Origin: Mytilus galloprovincialis
Lineage: Eukaryota; Mollusca; Bivalvia; Mytilida; Mytilidae
Direction: 5' to 3'
Length of the DNA stretch: 64,000 nt
Assembly (NCBI RefSeq): GCF_965363235.1
Contig: NC_134851.1
Location: 20,674,347 to 20,738,346 of the forward strand
Each line of letters begins with the position of its first letter. Position 1 is the stretch's first letter. The position numbers and the translations under genes are program-made. Positions 46,966-59,075 of the stretch are shown in pieces. Under the pieces are notes generated by a model. It searched no databases. It saw only the letters and a program-made list of their open reading frames with translations, and was not told the origin of the DNA.

Positions 46966-47290
46966 TTTAAGAATTGAATGCTTTTTTTTTGTTACTTCAT
47001 TGAGGTGTAAAGCGTTGACCGAAATACATTTTGTATGAAACGCGGAAGCGCCTCATTCTGAAAATGTGCGCACGGTCAACGCTTTTACAACCCTATGAAG
47101 TTACAAAAAGAAGCATTTAATATTTATAATTACATGTTTTAGCTAGCTTCATGAAAACACGATTTTTATCAAGTTTTTATTAAATTCACCTTTGCACTTT
47201 ATTGTGGGACCTCGTGTCATCATGAATAATGATTTTCGTTGTGTAATGTAACATGAGATGTGCAGTTAGCCAATCAGAGTGTTTATAGAA
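46966..47290. repeat. Palindrome-headed repeat, copy 2
   Basis: A direct copy of 44121-44475 with the same palindrome and the same downstream segment ending GTGCAGTTAGCCAATCAG. Confidence 0.65.
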
Positions 47291-47624
47291 TCGTAAATAA
47301 TTATGATTTTTTTAATGATGGCAAAATTGCACTATTGGGTGAAATAGCTTTCCTTATTATCGGCATCCTGTCAAATAGTTCATGAAAAGTAATAATAATT
47401 CTGCATTAAAAGAAAAGAAAGTTGAACTCGTGCTTTAACTTTTTTTTGCCACACAAAGCTGTTTTTACAAAATATTCTACCTCTGAACTAGTGGATTTCG
47501 CTTAAATATGACTGGACAAAAGGTTTATTTTTTGTATTCAAAGTATGGTGGGCATTTATTGCCAAGTAAATTATTTATAAGCTTAAAAAAGATTGATCCG
47601 TGCTATAAATTAACTTGTAATTTT

Positions 47625-48095
47625 GATCAAGTAGGCCCTAGATCTCTAGCTTACGTTCTCACCTAGTGCAGATAACAGTATTGCCGCAATTTTTTTTTAA
47701 TTAACTGTTTGGTAAGGGTTTTTGTAGGGTATACGACCTCAACTTTAGACATACTTTAGAAAAAAAAACTAAGCAGAACAACACCCTGGATTTTTCTACT
47801 GTAGACCCCAGTTACCCAGCTTCCCTTTGCACCTAGTGAGGACCATTTTTATTACATTTTCGGTAAGGGTGGGGTTGGGTGTTCGACCCAAACTTTGGAC
47901 CTGTCTTTGAAAAAAAATAAGCTAAACAGCAACCTTGATTTTTTTTCTCCAGCAGACATCAAATACCCAGCTCCCCTTTACACATTGTGCGGACAGACAT
48001 ATTTCCGTAGACATTTGTTTATTAACTTTTATGTAATGATGGGGTAGGGTGAGTAACTGAGGTCCACTTGAAAAAAAATTACAGGGACTCCAATG
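47625..48095. repeat. Three degenerate ~150-bp tandem units
   Basis: The units share CACCTAGTGNGGAC-like and GGTAAGGGT segments, then CGACCCAAACTTTGGACC, A-runs and AGCTAAACAGCAAC. They start near 47640, 47790 and 47950. The 64-67-codon frames on the minus strand are incidental. Confidence 0.5.
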
Positions 48096-48742
48096 GGTGT
48101 GGTCTATGCAGAACAATTACCGGAAATCTATGGTAGTTTGCAAAATAATAGTCTTTTTTTATAATGTGATATGTAAAATGTTGGCAAATAATGAAAGCAC
48201 GCTTCTTAATTAATAGACATAGAGATAAAGAGAAACCGTATGATAACCAATAACAATCTCCCAGAGACAATGTAACGCTCATTAAGGCAACTAGTATGAT
48301 GGTCTGGATTCGGGGTTCTTAATTTCTGTATTCTTTGATATTTTAGGCCATATGTCTCTATTCTTTATACTTTTTGATTCTCTTATCATTACATTTTAAC
48401 ACCATTAATCTAGCTATTTTATTTATTTCTTGGTCCATTGTCTCTATTATTTATATTTTTTGTCCACTATTCTCAATTCCATAACACCCCATGAACGGCC
48501 TCTAGTTAATGTCACCTTAATTTATAGTCTTCCAAATAAGCAAAATTAATGCCTTATAGGCTCCTAATGGCAAACCAATTGAAGGCTTTCATATCCCAGT
48601 TTTGAATTGTGAAATTGCAGAAATTTTGAAAATTTGATCAAGCAAAATACATTATCGTCCTCGTAGTTCGTAAAATACTGGCAGATGGATCTTGGTCATC
48701 AATTCTAATAATCTTGGATCGACCTTTGTAAACTTAAAAGTA

Positions 48743-51700
48743 ACTAGATTTGCCATTGCAAGCAATAGCGGATGTCACCCTTCCCCCTATTGCCACTAAG
48801 CGGCAGCCATTTAAAAAAAAATGCATATTCCACATTGGTACATGGGAGGGACCATACCATCAAAGTTTTGATCAATTTGACCTACTATTTTAAGAAAGTA
48901 AATGCCACTTTAACGTTTTTTGGTCCATTTTGACCTGTTTTGCATTGTTTCCATGGTAACGGCAGACATTTTCGAAATTCCAACGCCAAATTCTTTATCT
49001 ACCAATGTTGCTCATCGTTACTGTGAAGTTTTATAAAATTTGGAGCATTTCCATATTTTTGAAATTTTTGGTGTAGTATCCATGGCAACATAGTAGTTCC
49101 AATGATTGCCAAAATCATCCAAAACTAGTATATGGCCGGCACCTACATTGTATCAAAATATAACGATTCTGAGTTGAAGCATCTTTGAATAATTCACCAA
49201 AACCAAAAACTGGATTTTTTCACATTTGTTCCGTTTCCATGGTAACGGCAGCCATTTTTTATGTTCTTAAGACCGACTGCAACCCGAAATTTTGTGTTCC
49301 TCATTATACTCAACTATCAATAAGATTGGTTCTATTGGCTCCAAAAAAGCTGCAGGACAAAATTAGGTGGAATAATAATAATAATAATAATAATAATAAC
49401 TAGATTTGTAATTGCTAGCAATAACGGATGGCATCCTTCCCCCATTGCCAGGTGAGCGGCAGCCATTTTGAAAAATTCAAAGTCAAAGATAACATATACA
49501 CATGCCAATTAACCTTTTTGTAAAGTTTCGTCAATTTTTGAGCATTTTGAAATTTTTGACATTTTTGCTATTTCCATGGTAACGGGTACCATTTCCAAAA
49601 TTCCAAAGACAGGTGCCACTTTGGGACATGCCATGTCACATCATGTTACATATCTATAAAGTTTCATTGGGATCGATGCTATATTCTTCAAGAAAATGTA
49701 GCTTTTATGTGTTTTCCCATATGGTCAATGTTAAACTTTCGCCCTGTTTCCATGACAATGGCGGCCATTTTGGAACCTCTTGATATTGCATGCACATCTA
49801 GGCATATCAGGTAACACTTCCACAAAGTTTCATCCACTTGGGTCTTATAATGAAGAATTTAGAATTTTGAAAATTTTTCACATTTTTGCAGTTTCCATGG
49901 AAACGGCAGCCATCTTGAACCATTCCATGGTGCCTGCAACTCTTCACCTAAGGGTCCTTAATATAAAAGAGTTCCATCAACTTTGGTCCAATGGATTTCC
50001 ATAAAACTCCTGGACAAAATGTGTGGAAGAAAAATAATAAAAATAATAAGAAAAAAAAAGAAACGTAGAATAACAATACGTCACCCCAACTCCGTTGAGG
50101 GTGCCATAATAACTAGAATTGCCATTGCAAGCAATAGCGGATGTCACCCTTCCCCTATTGCCACTAAGCGGCATCCATTGAAAACAATTTAACAGTGAAT
50201 GCAGATCAACGCATTGCGATATATCTTTCTGTAAATTTTCAGTACATTTTAAGCATTGTCAAAAGTTTCAAATTTCTTCTGTTTCCATGGCAACGGCAGC
50301 CATTTTGAAAATTCCGAAGTCAAAAGTCTCATCTATACATGCCAGTTAACAATAATATTAAGTTTCATTAAGTTTGGAGCATTTTGAAAATATTTGACAT
50401 TTCTGCAGTTTCCATGGCAACGGTGGCCATTTTGAAAATTCCAACTTCAAAAGTGTCATGCAGACTTGACAGTCAACAAATATATTAAGTTTCATAAATT
50501 TTGGAGCATTTTGAAATTTTTGAAATTTTTGACATTTTGGCTGGTTTCTATGGTAACAGATACCATTCCAAATTTCTAATGGCAGATACCACATTGGTAC
50601 ATGGGAGGGAACATACCATCAAAGTTTCAATGGATTTGACCTACCATTTTAAGAAAGTAAATGCCACTTTAAGGTTTTTGAAGCATTTTTACCATTTTTG
50701 ACTTGTTTCCATGGTAACGGCAGACATTTTTGAAATTCCAACGCCAAATTGCACATCTACTAATGTTGCTCATCGTTTCTGTGGAGTTTTATAAAATTTG
50801 GAGCATTTTGATATTTTGGAAATTTTTGGTGTAGTTTCCATGGCAACATCATAGTTCCAATGATTGCCAAAATCATCCAAAACCAGTATATGCCCGGCAC
50901 CTACATTGTATCAAAATATAATGATTCTAAGTTAAAGCAACTCCAAATAATTCATTAAAACCAAAAACTGGAATTTTTCACAATTCTTCCGTTTCCATGG
51001 TAACGGCAGCCATTTTTTATGGTCTTAAGACCTACTGCAACCCGAAATTTTGTGTTCCTCATGATAGTTAACTATCATTAAGATTGGTTCCATTGGCTCC
51101 GAGAAAACTGCCGGACAAAATAGGTGGAAGAATAATAATAACTAGAATTGCTATTGCAAGCAATAGCGGATGTCATCCTTCCCCCATTGCCACTAAGCGG
51201 CAGCCATTTCAAAAACTTTTAGATAGAGAGCGTTTTAAAAAGTTTCACATTTCTGCTGTTTCCATGGCAACGGCAGCCATTTTAAAAATTTCAAAGTCAA
51301 AAGTCTCATCTTCACTTGTCAGTTAACAATAATATCAAGTTTCATTAAGTTTGGAGCATTTTGAAAATATTTGACATGTTTGCAGTTTCCATGGCAACGG
51401 TGGCCATTTTAGAAATTCCAACTTCAAAAGTCTCATGCAGACTTGACAGTCAACAATCCTATTAAGTTTGATCAATTTTGGAGCATTTTGAAATTTTTGA
51501 AATTTTCAACATTTTTGCTGATTTCCATGGTAACAGAGACTATTCCAAAAATTTTAATCACAGATGCCACATTGGTACATGGGAGGGAACATACCATAAA
51601 AGTTTCAATGGATTTGACCTACCATTATAAGTGAGTAAATGCTACTTTTAAGAATTTCCCTTAGGTTTTAATGGTAAATGTGTATCCAGTTTCCATGGTA

Positions 51701-53626
51701 ATGGCAGCCATTTTGGAATTTATAAATATGGTCAACACATCTTGGCATGCCAGGCAACATTCCCATAAAGTTTCATCAAGTTAGGTCTTATAATGAAAGA
51801 TTGAATGGATTTGCAATTTTGATTTTTTTTCACATATTTGCTGTTTCCATGGTAACGGCAACCATTTTATAGTTCCAAAGTTGCACTGCAACTCTAAAGT
51901 CAGTGGTCCTTGTTATGGTGAACTATCATTAAGATTGGTTCCATTGACTCTGAGAAAACTGCCGGACAAAATTAGGTGGAAGAAAAATAATAATAAGATG
52001 GCACCCTTCCCCTATTGCCAGGTGAGCGGCAGCCATTTTGAAAATTCCAAAGTCAAAGACAGCATCTACAGATGTTTATTCACATTGTCGTAAAGTTTCA
52101 TCAATTTTGGAGCATTTTGAAATTTTTGAAATTTTTGCTATTTCCATGGTAACAAGAAGCATTACCTAAATTCCTATGACAGATGAGGAATTGACATATG
52201 CCATGGTACATATCCATAAAGTTTCAGTAGGTTTAATTGAAAATTCTAAAGAAAATACAGCTTTTATGTGTTTTCCCATAGGGTCAATGTTAAACATTTC
52301 TCCTGTTTCCATGGCAATGGCAGCCATTTTGGAATTTCTAAGTATTGTTGGTACCTCGGGACCCCACCACCAACATTTACACAAAGTTTCATTAGGTTGG
52401 CTCTTATAACGAAAGAGTTAGAATTTTGATTTTCTTTTACATTTTTTTAGTTTCCATGGTAACAGCGGCCATCTTGCACATTCCAAAGTCAGGTGCACAA
52501 CTTCACATGGTGGACAACATTATAGCATAGTTCCATCAAGATTGGTCCATCCAATTCCGAGAACTGCCATGGACAAAAAGTGTGGAAGAATAAAAATAAC
52601 TAGAATTGCTATTGCAAGCAATAGCGGATGTCACCCTTCCCCCCATTGCCACTAAGCGGCAGCCATTTCAAAAACTTTTAACAGTGAATGCACATATTTG
52701 CATGGCTATACATTTTTCTGTAAATTTTCAGAACATTTAGATCATTTTTAAAAACATGACATTTTTGCTGTTTCCATGGCAACGGCAGCCATTTTGAAAT
52801 TTTCTAAGTCAAAAGTCTCATCTATACATGCCAGTTTACAATAATATTAAGTCTCATTAAGTTTGGAGCATTTTGAAAATATTTGACATTTTTCCAGTTT
52901 CTATGGTAACGGTGGCCATTTTGGAAATTCCAACTTCAAAAGTCTCATGCAGACTTGACAGTCAACAATCATAGTAAGTTTCATTACTTTTTGAGTATTT
53001 TGAAATTTTTGAAATTTTTGACATTTTGGCTGGTTTCTATGGTTACACAGACCATTCCAAATGTCTAATGGCAGATACCACATTGGTACATGGGAGGGAA
53101 CATACCATCACAGTTTCAATGGATTTGACCTACCCTTTTAAGAAAGTAAATGCCACTTTTAGGTGTTTTTTGGACCATTTTGACCTGTTTTGCATTGTTT
53201 CCATGGTAACGGCAGACATTTTCAAAATTCCAACGCCAAATTCCACATCTCACAATGTTGCTCATCGTTTCTGTGAAGTTTTATTAAATTTGGACCATTT
53301 CCATATTTTGGAAATTTTTGGTGTGGTATCCATGGCAACATAGCAGTTCCAATGATTGCCAAAATCATCACAAAGCAGTATATAGTGGGCACCTACATTG
53401 TATTAAAATCTAAAGATTTTAAGCTTAAGCATTCTCAAACAATTCCCTTAACTCTAAAATTATATTTTTTCACCATTTTTTCGTTTCCATGGTGATGGCA
53501 GCCATTTTTTTAGTTCCAATACCGGAAAGAAACAGGAAAGTCAGGGTTCCTTGTTATAGTGCACTATCATTCAGATTGCTTCCTTTGGCTCTGAGAAAAC
53601 TGCCGGACAAAATTAGGTGGAAGAAA

Positions 53627-53699
<73 letters not shown>
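48743..53699 (+). repeat. Multi-unit repeat array with X-box/YY1-like motifs
   Basis: Units begin ACTAGAATTGCTATTGCAAG and continue AGCGGATGTCACCC, CCACTAAGCGGCAGCCATTT, at 48743, 49399, 50112, 51141 and 52599; a head-truncated unit starts near 51995. Several units end GACAAAATTAGGTGGAA followed by (AAT)n. Inside them a 14-bp motif GTTTCCATGGYAAC recurs 26 times (first 48947, last 53483), allowing one or two changes. About fifteen copies are directly followed by GGCAGCCATTTT or a close variant. Units differ in length (about 600-1040 bp) through internal duplication or deletion. Spacing between motifs is not a multiple of three, so the array is not coding. Confidence 0.85.
53628..53699. repeat. 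(AAT)n microsatellite
   Basis: More than twenty AAT units at the 3' end of the last array unit. A shorter run sits at 49372-49398. Confidence 0.95.
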
Positions 53700-53963
53700 G
53701 GGAAAAAGAAACAGAGGAAAAGCAATATGTCACCCGACTTTGTCGATCGGGTGACATAATAAAAAAAATAATAAGAAAAAAAAAAGAAACGAACAATAAC
53801 AATATGTCACCCCAACTCCGTTGAGGGTGCCATAAGAATAGGGAAAAAGAAACAGAGGAATAGCAATATGTCACCCGACATTGTCGATCGGGTGACATAA
53901 TAAAAAAAAAAGAAACGGAGGAAAAGCAATATGTCACCCGACATTGTCGATCGGGTGACATAA
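53700..53963. repeat. Hairpin cluster TGTCACCCGAC...GTCGATCGGGTGACA
   Basis: Three nearly identical 29-bp hairpins lie at 53729-53757, 53869-53897 and 53932-53960. A variant (GTCACCCCAACTCC/GAGGGTGCC) lies at 53803-53832 and another at 50079-50107. The hairpins are embedded in AGAAACAGAGGAAAAGCAAT spacers. They match the TGTCACCC found in the head of each array unit. Confidence 0.8.
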
Positions 53964-54487
53964 TAAAGTTCACGCACCCATATTGTTCCGATTGCTTTTG
54001 CATCCGTCGACATTATCTTCGATTAAAGTAGTATTGATCTGACAACCGCTGTGCATGAAAACTTTAACGACCTTTAAATGAATGACAAATGACAACATTG
54101 TCATTTTTTGAATGACAATTAAACAGTGTTGGAAAGATAAAATAAATAGACTTTCGTTTTTCGTTTTTTGTTTTTGTGAAATCAAAAATGAAAAATGAAA
54201 ATACTTTTGTTTCTCGTTTTTTGTTTTGTGAAATCAAAAACGAAAAACGAAAACACTTTTGTTTTTCATTTTGGATTTTAAGAAATCAAAAACGAAAAAT
54301 GAAAACACTTTCGTTTTTCGTTTTGGTTTTTAAGAAATCAAAAACGAAAAATGAAAACACTTTCGTTTTTCGTTTTGGTTTTTAAGAAATTAAAAACGAA
54401 AAATGAAAACACTTTCGTTTTTTGTTTTTTGTTTTTGATATTTCAAAACGAAAAACGAATGGACGCAGATATACACGGACCGTTTAA
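53964..54487 (-). mobile_element. Minisatellite-bearing element, copy 2 (inverted)
   Basis: The complement of the unique part of 40803-41272 (CTTTTGCATCCGTCGAC, GTAGTATTGATCTGACAAC) is followed by five or six roughly 56-bp units (AAAACACTTTCGTTTTTCG, AAATCAAAAACGAAAAATG). It ends GCAGATATACACGGACC. It abuts the hairpin cluster directly. Confidence 0.7.
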
Positions 54488-54539
54488 CTATCTATCAGAC
54501 TACTTTAAATTTATGTTTAATAGTCCTATATATGTAAAG

Positions 54540-55480
54540 AAATTTAACACAAATACTAAATTCTTAAGCAAATTCAAAAAGGAAAACACTGTCAAAAGCA
54601 AACACTATCAACCAATTCAACAAGTTAAACAACTATTTTCCTGACTTGGCTGATGCATTCGTATATGAAGGTTTCCCAGTAAGTTATCCTTTCAATTAAA
54701 CAGAAATCCAACATCAGAATATGAAGGTTTCAAGGTAAGTTTTACTTTTATTAAATCAAATTAACGCATCAAGTTATATAAATTCATACAACCTGACTTC
54801 CACTGAAAACAATATTGTTTGAGAGTTTGTCATTAAGACAAAACCTGATTGTTATGGAGAAACAAAGGATGCTTATGAATATTATATTTGTGAAGACAGA
54901 TGTAGAAACAGTGTCCATAGACCCAATACATTAGCTAAATGCATGATATTCCCGTTATTCAACTCATAATTCATCATTCATCATCTTGGTTTTATCTGTT
55001 AGTTTCTTATACTATTTCTTGTCTTACTTTATACTTATTTCCTTCGCCTCTTTGTAATCAATATACACTTTCAAAATTACAAAACTGGGAAAATAAAAGA
55101 ATTGAGAATCCATGTTCAATAATAGTTTTTTTTTATAACATTATAAAATTAATTGATTGCATAAATAATCTTCCGCACAGATGTACGTCAAACCCAACTT
55201 TATTATTCATGTTATTTGCACATGACAGCAGATTGCATGAATCTAATTTTGAGTTCTTAAATTGAGATTCGTAGTTATCATCTGCTGTTAAGCCGATGAT
55301 TTGACGATTAGACTTTATTTTTAACTTGATACTCAAACTTTTGTTTTTCCCAAATTGACTGAAAAATCAAAGCGGAAAGTCTTTTATCAATTCAATTCAA
55401 AAACCAAACACATCAACAATGTCGTATTCCTGAATTAGTTCACGCATTTATGAATGCAGAAATTGTGAATTAAAAAAATT
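54540..55480 (-). repeat. Diverged family C fragments; no gene recognised
   Basis: Faint family C matches lie near 54560-54690 (TTTTCCTGACTTGGCTGATG) and 55345-55480 (TCGTATTCCTGAATTAGTTC). The frames at 54939-55265 and 55133-55336 show no domain. Confidence 0.35.
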
Positions 55481-55924
55481 GTAATTGAAAAGCATACGGA
55501 TCGATTCAGGTTCAACTTAATTTAAACAGCAGAAATAATGTAAAAATGTATTTTTACAATTTGGAGCGCCAACTTTTTCTCTCTTTATAAATTATACACG
55601 TCTTTATATCCAGGATTACACTAATGTCATGTATAAGTTTTTATTGATTTATTGTGAAATGTTAAATGGTGGCATGGTAGAAATGGATGTTCGCTTGTCA
55701 TGTTTCGAATATTTTTTCATTTTTTGTTTATTTTTTTTTGGAATCCTCTGGTTTTATCCATTTGAATGCCTTAATACGTTTTGTTCATTTGTCAATGATA
55801 AAGCTATAAAAATCCTGAGAAAACATTTTTCTGCATATTTTCCGATGACATATATCTTGAAAACAAGCACACGGACCTATATTTTGTTTTCGTTCTTTTT
55901 GTTCCTTAATTTATCTCTATCAAC

Positions 55925-56105
55925 AGCAAAATCACAAAAATACTGAATTCTCTGAAAATTATAAAAGGAAAGTCCCTTATCAAATTGCACAATCAAAAGG
56001 TCAAACACATTTAACGAATGGATAACAACTGTCCTTACTTGTTACAAGCATTTTCTTACGTAGGAAATGGTGTGGATTAATCTAGGGTTTATAGCTAGCT
56101 ATATA
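55925..56105 (-). repeat. Dispersed repeat family C copy
   Basis: It carries AAAATACTGAATTCTCTG, GGAAAGTCCCTTATCAAATT, CCTTACTTGTTACAAGCA and CGTAGGAAATGGTG in family C order. Confidence 0.6.
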
Positions 56106-57490
56106 CATGATATATACCATATATACTAATTTAATGAAAAAGTTGTTATTTTAAAACTGAGTAGCGAACTAGCTTACCATTATCATCCATAACGACAGAC
56201 AAAATAGCTGATCTGAAAGGTACATCATCTACTTGTAAACATACAGCATGTACTGTGTTATCACCCTAGATACGTCCTTCGAGGAAAGGCATTACATCAA
56301 CTACCGAAAGCAATACTTTTATGTAGACTACTTTGGTTAGTGGTCTTTGTCATATACGCAAGAGTTCAAATCGCGCTGAGAATAGAAAACGAATTTGAAA
56401 TAAAAAAAATAACTGATGGTGTCACTTGCATTGATTATATACATTTCAGATATATTTCAGAATTCGAGATTAGTCTCCACAATGTTTATATTTTCATAGA
56501 ATTTATATGATTTCTTAAAACCCGTTTTGATTAAACTTTTTTTTCAGTGTTTGATATTCCAGGAAAACAGAAAAAAATACCAGCAGTTGATCGTTGTCAA
56601 CACAATGTTCCTTTTAGAAACATACCAACCAAACTTAACTATGATTCCAGGCCATATTTAATCTTCACTAGAATATTAATTAAACCACAACTTGGCATTA
56701 AATAAGAGAAAACAAATATCATCAAAACGCCTTGTAACAAACTTAGGGTAGTTTAGGTATTAGTGTATAAGTGAAAACACTGTCATGAGGATAAAGCAAT
56801 TAACAACATTTCTATAAACATGTCATTTGTCTGGCTAATTCTGGTACAATTTCTCTTTCAGTTAAAAATATATGTTTGTATGTTTCAGATTGCTATTTAA
56901 ACTTAAAAACAACTATGTAGCCAACAAATACTAAACAGTGGTAAGTAAAAATACAAATCTTGAGTTCAAAATAGAAAGTATAGCTGTAAATAATAGGATA
57001 AATAAGATTGTACATAAAAGTTTTTTTTTACCCCTATTTAATCAATTTTAAAACTTACTAGTCAGCCCGGAATTACAAAAACCAGCATTGTTTTTTATAT
57101 GAGTAAACTACACACTGCGCAAGGTTTATAACATATTCAACGAACTATAATCTGATGCATATGATTTTTTGTTGGGCAATATATACAAACATTTAGCTAG
57201 AACTCATATATCCTAATAAAAGTTACTTTTTTCAATTTCAAAAGATGTTTCGTGTTAGTTTGTCATCTCAGAACACCAAACACCAAAATAAAAAAAATCA
57301 ATAATAAGCTCTAAAGTGATCGTAATACGTTATCATATCATAGAATTGCAAATTCTTGTTATTTCCTCGTTGCATAATGACTATGTCATATATCTTATTT
57401 AGCTATGCAGAGTAAAAATGTTTATCTTACCACCTGTACATTTTTGAATATCTAGCTTTGGGCTGGAATTCAGCTTACTTTTGTACAATC
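56106..57490. other. No gene recognised; one tRNA-like repeat
   Basis: AT-rich. A weak A-box/B-box pair (GGTTAGTGGTC, then GAGTTCAAATC) lies at about 56310-56375 and may be a SINE head. Nothing else is supportable. Confidence 0.35.
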
Positions 57491-58530
57491 ATACAGAGTC
57501 AAAAGAGAAATATACCGACAAGGACACCACTGCCATGCTAGACTTTTTAATTGACAACATATTTATTAAATTTGGAGGTTTGGGTACTGATTGCGCTCCT
57601 CTACTTGCAGATTTGTTTTTATATTCCTATTAAACAGAATTTATCCAAGGGCTTGTACAGAAAGGAGAAAAGAAATTAGCCCAGTCTTTTAATTTCACCT
57701 TTCGGTATATTGATGATGTACTGTCTCTTAATAATAATAGATTCAGTGATCACTTACATTTAATATTTCCAAGTGAACTTGAAATTAAAGATACTACTGA
57801 CACAGATAAATCTGCTTCATATTTAGACCTTTTTTCTCGAAATGACTACTGATGGTAGGTTAAATACCAAAATTTATGACAAACGTGATGATTTTTATTT
57901 TCCTATAGTCAACTTTCAATTTCTGTGTAGCAACATCCTAGCGGCACCAGCATATGGCGTACATGTGTCTCAATTGATACGTTACTCTAGAGCTAGCTCA
58001 AAGTACGTTGATTTTGATCAATGTAAATATAACGGAATTTGATGAGACTGTCATCAAAGTGAGAGGGTTAGCGCTATAAAACCAGGTTTAATCCACCATT
58101 TTCTACATTTGAAAATGCCTGTACCAAGTCAAGAATATGACAGTTCAATTTGAAATTGCCATGTGATTATGGACTTTCCAAATTGATTTTACTCTAAGTT
58201 CAGTATTTTTGTGATTATACTTTTGTTTAACGAGAAATACTGCTTTCTTAAAAGTTGCTAAGACAGAGCTATGAATCAACCGAATTAAGGTCATCACTCA
58301 AGAACTTTTACGGTCGCCATCATGAGCTGATTGGCCATTATGACAAAAGTGTGTCAGAAATCATATCTGATATTATTCCTCAGTCATAATAACCTTCCAT
58401 CATTACCGGACGACTGAACAAAGAAATCACACGACGGGTGTCGTATACTGTGCAGGAAATGCTTACCCTTCCGGAGCACCTGATTTCACTCTCGGTTTTA
58501 GTGGAGTTGGTGTTGTTTCTTAATTATTTT
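57491..58530 (+). mobile_element. Penelope-like retroelement relic, second copy
   Basis: Plus-strand pieces match the relic at 35166-36475: LDFLIDNIFIKFGG, APLLADLFLY, FRYIDDVLSLNN, ELEIKDTTDT, AAPAYGVHVSQLIRYSRA and FYGRHHELI, then the shared 3' tail from about 58433. The 5' portion is missing and it is broken in several places. A family C repeat (58036-58245) is inserted within it. It looks older than the 35-kb copy. Confidence 0.7.
58036..58245 (+). repeat. Dispersed repeat family C inserted in the Penelope-like relic
   Basis: It runs from TGATGAGACTGTCATCAAAG through GCGCTATAAAACCAGGTTTA and TGCCTGTACCAAGTCAAGAA to GTTCAGTATTTTTGTGATTA. Confidence 0.65.
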
Positions 58531-58639
58531 TTTCAACTGTAATTGTAAATGTATTTTGGTTTTGTGAGACTTTGTTTACTCCTTGGTTTTGATTGTAATT
58601 GTCTTCTAAGAACATCGTTAGTTTAAAGCGACCGCATGG

Positions 58640-59075
58640 AGACCGTGTATGCTAAATATAGGATTGGTTCTGTTACACATTTTGACATCGGTTTCGTTTT
58701 TTTAATCAATTTTGTGGTGCTTATTGCTGTGTGTTTCTTTATTCTACATTATTTAAAGGTACTTTGCTGAGGGGGAGACCTCCAAAGTCATGACTGCCCC
58801 AACCCATCCCCCACCCAAACCCCCGCAACTCCTACCCCCACCCAACCTTCTGGTTTTTTTTAAGCCTCTGATATTTGTTAATTTTGTATGGTTTTTTTTT
58901 CTTGTAGTTCATTTATATTTCTCTGAGATAGAGCACAAGTTTGTCAGTGGTCTAGCTCAAACTCGGCTCTGGGTGCATATTTTCACGCTGCGTTGAAACC
59001 CTTTGGTTGCATTGTGCTGTTTTCTGCTCTTTGGTCGGGTTGTTGAGTCTTGCACACATTTCATTCTATATTTTA
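58640..59075 (-). repeat. Dispersed repeat family B, old copy
   Basis: It follows the family B order loosely: TTTTGACATCGGTTTCG, TGTGTGTTTCTTTATTCTAC, a C-rich stretch, GTTGCATTGTGCTG and CTGCTCTTTGGTCGGGTTGT. The Pro-rich 68-codon frame at 58790-58996 comes from this repeat. Confidence 0.45.

Noticed and set aside
48743-53699. Many plus-strand frames in the X-box array that read VSMVTAAI or similar
   Set aside because: The phrase is the translation of the repeated GTTTCCATGGTAACGGCAGCC. Distances between copies (127, 136, 157, 164...) are not multiples of three, so no common frame is kept.
53700-53963. Regular hairpins as a CRISPR-like array
   Set aside because: Spacing is irregular, spacers are simple A-rich sequence, and the DNA is plainly eukaryotic.
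53554-54003. 149-codon minus-strand frame with a long leucine run
   Set aside because: It is the translation of the (AAT)n microsatellite and the hairpin cluster, not a protein.
54176-54644. Frames of 69 and 97 codons rich in K, N, F
   Set aside because: They arise from the AAAAACGAAAAATG minisatellite units.
58790-58996. Pro-rich 68-codon frame
   Set aside because: It is a C-rich stretch inside an old family B repeat copy.
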